This document shows, one piece after another, positions 1 to 9,639 of a DNA stretch of 64,000 nt. Each line of letters starts with the position of its first letter. Position 1 is the stretch's first letter. The stretch lies in assembly GCF_029784135.1 (NCBI RefSeq), contig NC_073746.1, forward strand, positions 80,580,204 through 80,644,203, given 5' to 3'. The position numbers and the translations under genes are program-made. The notes under the pieces were generated by a model that saw nothing but the letters and a program-made list of their open reading frames with translations, did no database searches and had not been told where the DNA came from. The DNA comes from Toxorhynchites rutilus septentrionalis (Eukaryota > Arthropoda > Insecta > Diptera > Culicidae).

Positions 1-541
1 GACTTGATAGACAAAAAAAATCTATTGAGCGCTCCAGCTTTTCGTTCCCGACCTACCTTATACGACTTTTGTCTAAATTCAATTTTCCCTTCCGAAGACA
101 TTTTTCTTTTGTTTGAATAATATTGATACCGTACTTTGTGCAATACTGAAATATTTTACAACTTCAGACGCCTTCCACCCATATTTTTCGACCTGCTCGA
201 TGATGCTCAACCATTGCGCAAATGGTTAGCGTTTTGATCGTTCACTTGAAAGGTTTTTCGTGGTTTTCCATACTCGAAATCAAATTCCTTGACGACACGA
301 ATACTTCGTCTTCACTTTCAAGATTAATTGAAATAACAGTTAGAAACGCACAAAACAAGTACGCGGAAATCAATCGAGTTAGGGAGGTGATAATTCATGG
401 AAAAATGAATCAAAACCCGTCGAGTAAAGGAGGCATCGAGTTATGGAGAGAAGAATGCTTGTAAAATCAAAGGTGGCATGAAATTCATCGAGTTAGGGAA
501 AATATCGAGTTACAGAACATCGAGTAAGGGAGAGTTGACTG
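1..541 (-). mobile_element. pogo/Tigger-like DNA transposon, one end (truncated by window)
   Basis: The end of the element is at 541, next to a TA (542-543). On the minus strand the terminus reads CAGTCAACTCTCCC, the CAGT...CTCTCC style of pogo/Tigger ends. Six copies of a TCGAGTWA-like octamer start at 374, 420, 436, 488, 505 and 520 and look like subterminal binding sites. A transposase N-terminal helix-turn-helix relic lies inside (about 95-228). The rest of the element lies left of the window, so the other terminus cannot be checked. The family call is inference from terminus plus domain. Confidence 0.62.
88..228 (-). pseudogene. CENP-B/pogo-type transposase N-terminal HTH relic
   Basis: The minus-strand frame reads ...IIEQVEKYGWKASEVVKYFS followed by IAQSTVSILFKQKKN. 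This matches the CENPB-N/Psq-type helix-turn-helix of pogo and Tigger transposases (the IIEQVE.G.K.SEVA..F.IAQSTVS pattern). In-frame stops lie on both sides of the domain, so only a roughly 45-residue relic remains. The catalytic DDE domain is not in the window. The protein would have bound the transposon ends, and the nearby TCGAGTWA repeats are plausible targets. Confidence 0.6.
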
Positions 542-554
542 TAGTTATTTCGAT

Positions 555-1960
555 TTTTCATTCGGAACCTACTACGAAATGTTGATTTGCACGATAATAT
601 ACCCTATGCAAAATATTAGCTCATTCGGACTTCATTTACTGGTATCGCAGACGTTAAAATTCGAGTTTTTGAAACCGGAAATCGGGGTTTTTTTTAAAAA
701 AAAAAAAGATGCCAAATGTCTTAAAATTGCATGACACGTCGAAATTTACAGTTATCTAAAAAAAAATTTTTTTGTTAAAAATCGATTTTCAGGCGGTAAA
801 ACGGAAACGGAAATTTTTTTACAAAAAAAAATTCGAGATAACTGTAAATCTCGACGATTAATGCCATTTTAAGACATTTGGCATCAAACTTTTTTTTTTG
901 AAAACCTCGATTTTTGGTGATTTTTCATTTTTCAAAAAAAAAACTCAAATTTAGACATCTGCGACACCAGTAAATGAAGTCCGAATGAGCTAATATTTTG
1001 CGTAGCAGCAATTCCAAATGAAATCGTCCTAAAAATGCAGATTTTGAAAACTTGTATTTTTGATTCCAATGAAAGTGTGTATTCCGTTTGGGTTGGAGGA
1101 AATATGAGTTTTTCACAGCAATTGAGAACTTTTTAACTCAAGCGTAACTTTTGAAAATCGCGTGTCGCGTATCGATTTTAGTAATAGAAATCTTTGATAA
1201 TTTATACCTCAAAAACTATGAGTCGTACCGAAATACTGTCTTAAAAAGAGTTATAGAGTATTGATGGTCGAATATGAAAAAAATGTACACTGTGAAAAAA
1301 AATTAGTAATTTTTTTTTTATTTACAAAATAAAAATTCAATTTGCAATATCCAAAATACATATTTTTTTTATTTTTTTTTATTTTTTTAATACAAAATAG
1401 AAGCCATACAGAAAATTTAAAAAATGGGCCCAAGATGGTAAAACTATTTTTGACGAACTTTGTGGAACATCTTATCTATAGGAATTTTCGAAACTTCGAA
1501 TTTTTGTGTGTTAACAATCATTTATGCCACAAATTATGAATCCTGATGTGATTTAAAAAAAAGGTTATTATAAATCTCCTTCGAAATGTAGCCATTATCG
1601 AAATATTGAAAAAAATATTTCTAATTTATTGTCTTTTTGATAGTAAATAGGCATTTTAAATATGTTTGTCGTGTTATACCGTCATGTTCATGAAATTTTA
1701 TGAATTTGCTTATAATTTCCAACAACTTTTCCAAATACATCCCAGAACACCGATTTTTGACATTTTTTTTTTTTTCAAGATAACACTAGATCTCGACGTT
1801 TCATGCAATTTTAAGACATTTGGCATAAAAAACAAGTTTCGAAAACCCCGATTCCTTTACTCCTCCCCTGGGTGATTTTTTCGATTTTCAAAAAAAACTC
1901 AAACTTTGACCGCTTTGCGCAACTCTCCCTTGAGTCCGATTGAGCTCATATTTAGCATAG
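555..1960. repeat. Foldback-type interspersed repeat, copy A
   Basis: The left half folds back on itself. The arm at 607-654 pairs with 956-1003 (about 44 of 48 positions), and an inner arm at 708-766 pairs with 823-886. A third, direct version of the inner arm recurs near 1775-1830. From about 1070 to 1700 the sequence matches, at roughly 80% by eye, the arms of the larger foldback repeat at 42.54-43.93 kb (shared blocks such as ATTCCGTTTGGGTTGGAGGA). No coding capacity is recognised. The short open frames here are A/T-run artefacts. Confidence 0.6.
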
Positions 1961-2087
1961 GGTGTTTTTTTCGAGGTGGTGAACATTTTTTTTGGGGTAA
2001 CTTATTGAAATTCGATATGACCATTTTCATTGGCACTCTAATATATTTACACCCAAGTTTTTTTTGCGGGGATACGCATCTCGCAAA

Positions 2088-2205
2088 AAAACCACGTAAA
2101 AAATCGTTAATTCGAACATCCGTGTAAAAAACGGATCAATTCAGCAATCCACGTAAAAAACACGTTAATTTGGAAATCCGCGTAAGAAAAAATGGGTGGG
2201 TTCTA
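2088..2205. repeat. Short tandem repeat, about 30-bp unit, 3-4 copies
   Basis: A CCRYGTAAAAAA-type block recurs at about 30-bp spacing (ccacgtaaaaaat, ccgtgtaaaaaac, ccacgtaaaaaac, ccgcgtaagaaaa). The units are diverged. No gene is seen in this stretch. Confidence 0.5.
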
Positions 2206-2369
2206 TCTATGATATAACTGCAAGGTTGATGTGGGACTACCGTTGGCTTAGTAATCAATTGTTTGTATTGATTAAATAATTGATTGAATAAAACAATTTT
2301 CGAATTCGATTGAATTCAACATATTTGCTGTGTAAGTAAATAATTTGAGCAAACGCCATGTAATATAAG

Positions 2370-2575
2370 GCACTTTGGTTTTGATGGCTGTGTTAGGGAA
2401 CACATGTCGGTGAGAACAAAAGTTCCCCCAACTTGCATGTATTTGCAATGTCAATTTCCCCAGGCACCTTGGTTTTGATGACTGTGTTGGGGAAACCGTG
2501 AATCGGGCCAATCAAAACGGGGCAGCTAGGGCGTTCAGATAACGCTTGACATTTTACAGTTATTCAAATGCTTAT
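2370..2575. repeat. Interspersed repeat, copy 1 of a pair
   Basis: This block is about 70% identical by eye to 3200-3410, in the same orientation. The best-conserved block is the last 40 bases (cagataacgcttgacatttt then acagttattcaa). It also contains an internal near-repeat of the phrase ttggttttgatggctgtgtt. A related phrase (gaccaatcaaaacgtggga) recurs near 33960, so this is an interspersed family. No coding potential is recognised and no termini could be defined. Confidence 0.5.
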
Positions 2576-2748
2576 CTCAGGAAAAAAAAACATTTCGTGC
2601 ATTGTGTTCCTCATCCACGATAATGCGCGGCCCTAATCTGCTCGCGTAACTCAAGAGCAGTTGAAAAAATTGTAAGGGGTTGTATCTAGGACACGACCGC
2701 ATTTTTTCGACATAGAACTACGCAATTATATTATGCAATCCACTTGTT

Positions 2749-3024
2749 CTTCTTCTTCTTCTTCAATGGCACTAACGTTCCTAGAGGAACTTCGCCGTCT
2801 CAACGTAGTATTACTTGCGTCATTTTTATTAGTACTTAGTTGAGATTTCTATGCCAAGTAACACGCCTTGAATGCATTCTGAGTGGCAAGCTCTAGAATA
2901 CGCGTGATCACAGTGCAAGTCGGAGGAAATTTCTTTGACGAAAAATTCCCCCGACCAGAACGGGAATCGAACCCGAACACCCGGCATGTTAGTTGTGACG
3001 CTAACCACTCGGCCAAGGGAGCAC
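2749..3024 (-). mobile_element. tRNA-derived SINE, Feilai-like (family 1, copy with TSD)
   Basis: Read on the minus strand, the head is tRNA-like with an A box (TGGCCGAGTGG) and a B box (GGTTCGATTCC), followed by about 180 bp of tRNA-unrelated body and a GAA triplet tail. This matches the published architecture of Feilai from Aedes aegypti. Perfect 12-bp target-site duplications AATCCACTTGTT flank it at 2737-2748 and 3025-3036. Other copies lie at 13.7, 32.9, 44.7 and 60.1 kb. Retroposition would need a LINE in trans, and transcription would be by RNA polymerase III. Confidence 0.85.
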
Positions 3025-3044
3025 AATCCACTTGTTTACCACTT

Positions 3045-3106
3045 CGAATATTAGTGACAATTTTCCCAGGTTTCTCAGAACCTGGGAAAATTGTCATTAA
3101 TATTCG
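3045..3106. repeat. Hairpin: 28-bp stem, 6-nt loop
   Basis: The arms 3045-3072 and 3079-3106 are reverse complements with one mismatch (CGAATATTAGTGACAATTTT... against its complement). The loop is TCTCAG. It starts 9 bases after the SINE's right-hand TSD. It could be a MITE remnant or a small-RNA-type hairpin. Nothing in the sequence decides. Confidence 0.7.
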
Positions 3107-3410
3107 TTTTAAGGAAACATATTGCGGTCAGCACAACGACAAGCGAGTACAAAAGTACTTAATACCAAAGAATACCCCCTGATTTGCATGTTTTGGCAAA
3201 GCGGAAGTTGAAGTCCGTGCTAAGGATACACAACTCGGTGGGAACAAAAATACCCCCGACTTGCGTGTATATTTGCAAAGCGGATTTCCACAGGTACATC
3301 GATTTAGAAGTCTGTGATGGGGAAACCGTACATCGGGCCAATCAAAACTTGGCAGTCAGGGCGTTTAGATAACGCTTGACATTTTACAGTTATTCAATTG
3401 TTCATCTCAT

Positions 3411-3784
3411 GAAAAATTACATTTTATTAGTTGTGATAGGCGCGTAGAAATATTTCCTATCAATTGATGCAAACATCTTTACGATCTGTTAAGAAATGTT
3501 CGGGCTATAAGCATTCGAAATACGGGTAGGGTTAGCACACAAATCGGCAGAACAAATGAAAATGGGAAAAAGGAAATTCTTCCAGTTTTCATGAATTTAA
3601 ACCGTAATTGTAATGCATATCAAACAAATCTTAGAGAATTTCCGATTCGATTGGTATGCAAATCATGAGAATTCGCTCACAGTGAAAATAGTTATTAACG
3701 TTAACTTTATTTCATGAAAACGTGACCTGTTTTTCGATTTGGCACCCTTCCTGAAAGACGTAGTTCTACGTCAAAAAATTCAAA
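3411..3784. other. Unassigned AT-rich stretch
   Basis: No gene is recognised. A perfect palindrome GACGTAGTTCTACGTC lies at about 3758-3773. It resembles the palindromic block at 45.07 kb that begins the composite repeat there, so it may mark a transposon end. Confidence 0.35.
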
Positions 3785-3967
3785 TGGACTGTGTTCGAGT
3801 ATCCTCCTTACTTTCCAGACCTCGCCCCTAGCGACTATCATTTATTCCCGGTGATGAAACAGGCGTTCGGCGGTCAACGATTCGATAACAATGAAGAAAT
3901 TCGTGACGCATTTAATTATAACATTTTGAATACACTGCTAAAAAATCTTACTCAAAAATTTAATTAA
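3785..3967 (+). pseudogene. mariner transposase C-terminal fragment
   Basis: A 60-residue open stretch contains YPPYFPDLAPSDYHLFPVMK then QAFGGQRFDNNEEI. This is the mariner signature around the third catalytic aspartate (PDLAPSDYHLF). It ends at a TAA (3965-3967). No start or upstream catalytic residues are present, so this is a 5'-truncated relic. It is a different mariner lineage from those at 4.4, 14.4 and 33.4 kb. Confidence 0.8.
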
Positions 3968-4356
3968 AAATTAAAAAATTGTGTCTTTTGAAAATTCTAA
4001 TTGCAGACTAACCAAGATTTGTTTGAATGACATTTTAGCGAAATTAAAAAAAAAATATGAGTTGAGTGTCAAAGAACAATTCGTAGAGCAGCTATAGAGC
4101 TTTAAATTGGTTGATAGAAATAATCAAGTTGATCTTGCATTTTTAGAATAAAATTCAAAACAACTCCTTGAAACCACTTTTAAGTTTTTATTTCCCAATT
4201 GTTGTTTGAATCCACTAATTTAGAAACAGCTGTATCCTGTATTAAATTTTCTCATCTTTCAAATCGAAACAGAATCGATCCACGTAGCGTACTTTTTGAA
4301 GTAGAGACAGTTTATATAGAAAAAATGAACCAGAAACAAAAAAAAAGCTTTATGTA
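3968..4356. other. Unassigned AT-rich stretch
   Basis: AT-rich sequence between two mariner relics. I see no coding potential or repeat structure in it. Confidence 0.4.
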
Positions 4357-5178
4357 CAGGGTTTTCCAACTTTAAATTCCGAAAGTGAATTGAAATAAAA
4401 CACACTCAGAATTCGAATTTCGATGAAACTTTTATTTCAAATTAAAGTTTGGTTTATGCCATTATGTGTGAAATACAACATCATTCAAATGTCCACCTAG
4501 GGCTTCACCGCACACCTTGATCCGGAACAGGTAATTTTCGATGACTTTTCGGCACATATGGGGCGGTATCTCGGTCATAACTTCACGAATGTTGTCTTTC
4601 AAATGTTCTAGACTCATCGCTCATCGCTGATAAAAATTTAATGCGAAAATTCAGCATTTTGCTGCTGTTGTTCGTTCACCCAATCGACGTATGCCCATTC
4701 CATAGTCACCACGCTCTAATTTTTGAACCAGTTGGACTTTATATGGATGTAGGTGCAAGTCCAAATGCAAAATTCGCCACAATGATGTGTTTGACAAGCC
4801 TAATTGCTGAGCACGGAATCGAAACATTCGGGTCATCCTCCACACTGGCAGCAACAGCAGCAATATTTTCGGCCGAACGCACATCACGATGATGCACAGG
4901 TTTCACAATATCCGCTACGGATCCAGTTTGTTCGAATTCACGAACTACATTAGCGATTGTGTGCTCTGTAGGCCGTCCATGACGACCAAAATCCGTCCGT
5001 TTTTCATCATTTTTATAGTATAATTTAACAAAATTAACACGTTGTGCGATGCTAAAACGATCCATATTGTAAAATGGCAGACATTCAACTAACGATATGA
5101 CGTTTTGGTTGACAGCTATGTCAAACGGTTGTCAGCGCAGGGCTGTATACTTTCGGAAGCCCGAAATGGAAAACCCTG
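4357..5178 (-). mobile_element. mariner-superfamily element, internally deleted
   Basis: Imperfect TIRs begin CAGGGTTTTCCA at both ends and share a CCGAAAGT block. A TA flanks each end (4355-4356 and 5179-5180). The minus strand encodes a transposase N-terminus and, after a gap, the typical transposase C-terminus, but the catalytic core is missing. At 822 bp it is shorter than the roughly 1.3 kb typical of complete relatives, as expected for a MITE-like deletion derivative that would need transposase in trans. Confidence 0.82.
4462..5065 (-). pseudogene. mariner-type transposase with catalytic domain deleted
   Basis: The start at 5065 reads MDRFSIAQRVNFVKLYYKND, then a paired-like HTH region (PTEHTIANVVREFEQTGSV, then SAENIAAVAASVEDDPN). 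The frame shifts near 4800 and continues as LGLSNTSLWRILHLDLHLHP then YKVQLVQKL. After the deletion, a tail frame at about 4617-4462 reads DNIREVMTEIPPHMCRKVIE, then GGHLNDVVFHT and a stop. The two DNA-binding helices and the C-terminus survive, and all three catalytic acidic residues are gone. No function is expected. Confidence 0.8.
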
Positions 5179-5287
5179 TATAAACAATTCAGTTATATCC
5201 AGTGAAAAAAAAATGGAAACTGTATATAATCGAGTCCGCTCTGTATGTGTGTTATTAGTCGTTTTGTGCAGCAAATAAAATCTGAAT

Positions 5288-5353
5288 GATTGGGCTAAAT
5301 GAATTCGTTGACAATATTCCTGCAGCCAATCAACGAATTCATTTAGCCCAATC
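5288..5353. repeat. Perfect hairpin: 24-bp stem, 18-nt loop
   Basis: The arms 5288-5311 and 5330-5353 are exact reverse complements (GATTGGGCTAAATGAATTCG...). The loop includes CTGCAG. The stem contains two EcoRI-type GAATTC sites. No flanking transposon could be defined. Confidence 0.8.
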
Positions 5354-6221
5354 AGGAGCTTTGAAGAAATAGGAAAGAACTATTTTGTTATATGGCATTT
5401 GTGTCCATTACTCAAACACACATCGAAGCAAAAATATGATGAAAGATTCCAAAACCAGACCCTTTGCAGCTTTAAACTTCTGTATTTATATCTCATTTGA
5501 CACGAAGTTACAAGTCTTTCAAAAATCACTGAGAATCTCGATGTTCAAACTATTTTTTTCTATTTTATTTTCTAGAGTTTATTTATACATCACATACAAC
5601 AATTGATAGAAAGTGACTCAAAACTACTATTTGACCGTAAACTGATAATTTCAAATGGATCCCTGAACGAAAAGAACCGAATCCGTATTTTTAAGATGAC
5701 ATTCCATCTGGCGCGAATATTGAACAACAATGTTCCGCTTCATATTTCAATTCGATGTCCCTAATCATTAGCCAATTCATCGAATTTCTGTGCCGCATTA
5801 TCACAATGGCCTCACTGTTCATTACACTTCACCAGTATATATCTTGTGTTCATACTCTCAATGCTCACGTCGTCCATGGTCACATAATGAATCCATAGGC
5901 ACGAGCCTTTTCCACATTCTGATTTCTGTCTTTACTCCAAGAGTATCCTTCCGCTCGTAGGAACACAAAGTGACAGCAGGGCAGTTCAAGTTCAAACTCT
6001 GGAAACTATGGGATTCTGAATGCCACCAAGAGCGGAAAGTGCTATCCGAGTATAATAAACTGTTGTTGACATTTATGTTCACTTGGAACTTGAACACACT
6101 GGTCCATCCGTGCTTGCGGAGAGAAGAAGCCGTAAGCAATAAACAAAAAGTCAGAATACGGAACAACCCGGAACGCTGCCTGAATAATGAAATAGAAACT
6201 AGAACGAACGGAGCCGGAATA
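5354..6221. other. No recognised gene
   Basis: Short frames occur on both strands, but none has a recognisable domain or coding character. A 73-residue frame at 5385-5606 looks random. Confidence 0.4.
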
Positions 6222-6256
6222 GCTGCTGCTGCTGCTGCTGCTTCTGTTGCTGCTTG
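6222..6256. repeat. GCT triplet microsatellite
   Basis: Seven GCT units are followed by imperfect triplets (cttctgttgctgctt). On the minus strand it gives a poly-alanine run in one frame and poly-serine in another. The host frame is not otherwise recognisable. Confidence 0.8.
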
Positions 6257-7689
6257 GTAGACGGGAAGTTTTGCAGCACACGTACGCACAGATGTATTTA
6301 CTTACAGCTGCATACAATCCGTCCGATGCTGTAAGCATCGGTTAAAACAAGTCAGATTTTAATCAAACAAGCGTGTACCATGCTGCACAAATTAGGGTCA
6401 CTGTATCGGAAACAAAGCGAAGTCATCAACATTGGACTGTTTTAGATTTGTCCGTGTCAAATTTGCCCGTGAAAATAGTTTGTAACGCTGTAAGCTGTTT
6501 TCTGCATCAAATACTTTATTTTTCCACGATACTTTTCGATGCTGCCAATGCGGTTACTCTCGATTGCGATATCGACGCTTTTCGATTGCGGCGCGCCCCG
6601 AACAAGCGAAACCTTGCAGGTCTCCAACACGCTACCTTTCTTCGAAACCGAAAATCGAAAAAAAAATTCGTTAGCAGTGGAAAGAGTCAGCATCTTGTGC
6701 TTCAATGGGAGAAGCCCGTGAAATGAATTGGGAACATTTATTTTTATTACTCGATCGAAATTCAATTACTGCCTCGATGGTGGTTTCGGACTAGAACGAG
6801 AACGACGAAATATGTATTGTGAAGTTTATACAACTGCGTTTTAATAGGTTGAATTCGATTGACGAGGAGCGAGCAAGCGAAGCCATACGATAAGTAAAGT
6901 CAAAGCGAAATTTTCAATTGGTGGTCTTGCATTCGGTCAAAGTTTTTTTTCCATTAAGCTACATGTTTGTTTTTTTTTTATAATGAGTGCATTAAAATTT
7001 AAGCATTAAAATGTTGTTCAACTCTGCTCTCGCTACCATAATTGTTACAGCTATTCATATTTTGTTTCTCCAGTTGAGTCTTAATTTGTTTCCAGAATCC
7101 TGATGAATAATATATCGTCTCGGGGATGTTTTTTCGCCTAATTTTAATCACTGAAGATTGCCTGAGAAATTAGTCTGGCTCTCACTCCAACTCAATGTAA
7201 TTTTTTCATTATGCAAGACACTGTTCCAGGACTTGTTGCGTATGTGGGTGCCCATTGAGCCAAGCATTGCTATAACAATTTGCATTTTCTAGATCTTATT
7301 AATATATTCTCAACTTGCCTTGAACTCACTACATCATCGCCACATTGTGTCCCATGTGAAGAGTGTTTTCTTTGGCTCAATTTCCTTTGAACCTGAACCT
7401 CTGATTATGTGAGGCAAAAAATATATCAAGTGCGCTTTGTAGAACGTCTTTCATCAAACTGACCTTGGCCGATTTATTCGTAAGGGAGCCGCCGCTAAGA
7501 CGGACAGTGGGGGTATAATGGACAGGTGGTTGGTTTGTATAGTTGCATTATGAATTTCAAATTTCTGTTGATGGGAAACCCTTCTACATGCTATTCTATA
7601 ATATTTTTAGTTTTCACCACCACTGACGCATTCTTCGGATGAAGATTTAGTTCATACTGGTTCACTTGAAATAATTATTTATTGTCAAA
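6257..7689. other. No recognised gene
   Basis: AT-rich DNA with small frames only (up to 117 residues), none recognised. A phrase near 7490-7530 (cggacagtgggggtataatg) resembles the complement of one near 12.39 kb and may be part of a dispersed repeat. Confidence 0.35.
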
Positions 7690-8285
7690 ATTTCAATAAT
7701 TTGAGTGCTTTAACCAGACGCTTGTATGTCATTACCTTTGTATGGGTCCCTTCACATTGCTCAATTCCGGGTAATGAGAGGGCTGACTCATTGGCAAAGG
7801 TAGGTGCAATTGAAGGCGATATTTATCAGCGTCAAATCGCTTTCAATGAATTTTATTCTTTAGTCCGTAAAAATACCATCGCTAACAGGCAACGTAAGAG
7901 GAACGAAGATGAATTGGGTCGGTGGCTTCACTCGATTATCCCTAAGGTTAGCCTCAAACCATGATTCAAAAGTCTGGACTTGAGTCGGGACTTTATTCGC
8001 ACCTTCTCTCGACTCATGTCCAATCACTGTTCGTTAGACGCGCTACTCTTTCGTTTTAATCTTGCCGATGGCAATATCTGTGCTTGTGGCCAAGGTTACC
8101 ACGACATCGAGCACGTTGTTTGGTCGTGCGAGGTGTATCTTGTTGCCAGATCGATTTTAGAAAACTCTCTTCGGGCTAAAGGAAGGCAGCCCAATGTGCC
8201 GGTGAGAGATGTGTTGGCTCGGTTAGACCTTGATTACATGTCCCAAATATATGTTTTCCTTAAAGCTATCGATCTTCGTGTGTGA
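7690..8285 (+). pseudogene. LINE (RNase H-bearing, I/LOA-like) 3' end fragment
   Basis: The frame begins mid-domain with WVPSHCSIPGNERADSLAKV, the last RNase H motif, and runs to a C-terminal zinc-finger-like segment (CACGQGYHDIEHVVWSC) and a TGA at 8283-8285. One in-frame TGA (7962-7964) interrupts it. It is clearly homologous to the C-terminus of the LINE ORF2 at 50.78-54.41 kb, but diverged. Everything upstream of the RNase H tail is missing, as in 5'-truncated LINE copies. The following AT-rich 3' region has no clear poly(A). Confidence 0.85.
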
Positions 8286-9600
8286 TTGTCCTTATATCCT
8301 TATATTCTACTTTTCCTTTTCCTTCGCGAGAAATCAAATCCCTTCTTACTAACAATAGAATAAGGTGAAATGTAAATACATATAAGATATAAGATAGGCT
8401 TTAGAATTGAGTATGATGAATGTGAGTGCGAATGTGAGTGTGAACATTGGGCCCTATTATAGAAATCGAATCGAGGATTCGATACAATCACTATCACTAT
8501 CACACCGAGTAAAATATGGAATTATAGAAATCGAGGAAAACAGCTCGATTCGTTACTCTGCTCGAATGTCAGTGGCAGTAATGAAATACTTTGAAACGAA
8601 TTTGAAATATTTCACAAAGCACTATAGAAAGGATGCCAAGTCTTTTTTTTGAGACATCGGCTATGAAAATTATAAATATCTATGTTTCCAAAAGTGTTAA
8701 TATGGTTATGTTTTGGAGAAAACTGATATTCCCTCTACGAATGAAGCTTAATGGGTGTAATACATGCATGGATGTGTAATAAAAACGACTTCATGGAACA
8801 ATTTGCTTTACAAAAATTATAATTATTAGAAAATGAAATGAATTTCGTATGAATTCCACTTTTTTTAGCAAAACTTTTTTTTTTGCATGTAATTTTCTTT
8901 TAGCGTCGATTTCTCGTTGTAGCGGCGTCAATAGCTTTATTGTATTGGGCCACACCCTGTGACCCAAAATTTTCGCTTGTTGTGTGCTAGTGTTTTCTTT
9001 ACCTTTCACCTCAAGTCAATCCAAATCTGTAATTTAAAAAAAATCATTATTGTTTTGCAAGACATTTCAGCTTTAGCATATGGTATAGAAAGTTTGGTAT
9101 AAAATAGCAATAAAAATGAAAATTACTGACAAAAGTAACACGTACTAATGTACGCTAGCAGGAATAAGCAATTTTTAGGTAGGAAATACGGTTGATAGTA
9201 ATTCAAAGAATATGATAAAATTTACTTATGAAGTTATAAGTATCGTAGAAGAAATACTTACTTTCTGCCATTCTGAACCAAGACACATTGATGGTCTCAG
9301 TGCATCAATCTCCTCACTGAATTCCTCCCACTTTTCCTTAACAGGGATTCTATTTGAACTGCCTCCAAAAAAACCCGAGCAATGTTTACATTCGCTTTCA
9401 TTGGCTTAACGAGTCATACAGGTGGTGATATGTCTGTCCACTCATTTTCAGCCACTGAAATATGCGCTGGAAGTAAATTCTGCATTGTAATTTACAACAT
9501 GATTAATATAAATAATGATGGATTGAACACTTACCTTGTATAGACTATTCTGGCAGCACCGTAAAACAAATACTGATCAAAACAAACGAACATGTGTTGA
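8286..9600. other. No recognised gene
   Basis: Includes the presumed 3' untranslated part of the preceding LINE fragment (to roughly 8.4 kb) and a short GTGAGTGYGAATG-type repeat near 8420-8450. The rest is AT-rich with no supported feature. Confidence 0.35.
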
Positions 9601-9639
9601 AAATTGCATATATTTAAGCGTTTCTGAAATGTTTCCCAA

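Noticed and set aside
2943..3024. Possible functional tRNA gene (A and B boxes present)
   Set aside because: It is the head of a SINE. It continues into a conserved body and GAA tail, has 12-bp target duplications and recurs elsewhere.
5858..6338. Minus-strand frames with poly-Ala or poly-Ser around a GCT repeat
   Set aside because: The triplet repeat inflates frame length. There is no domain and no supporting codon pattern outside the repeat.
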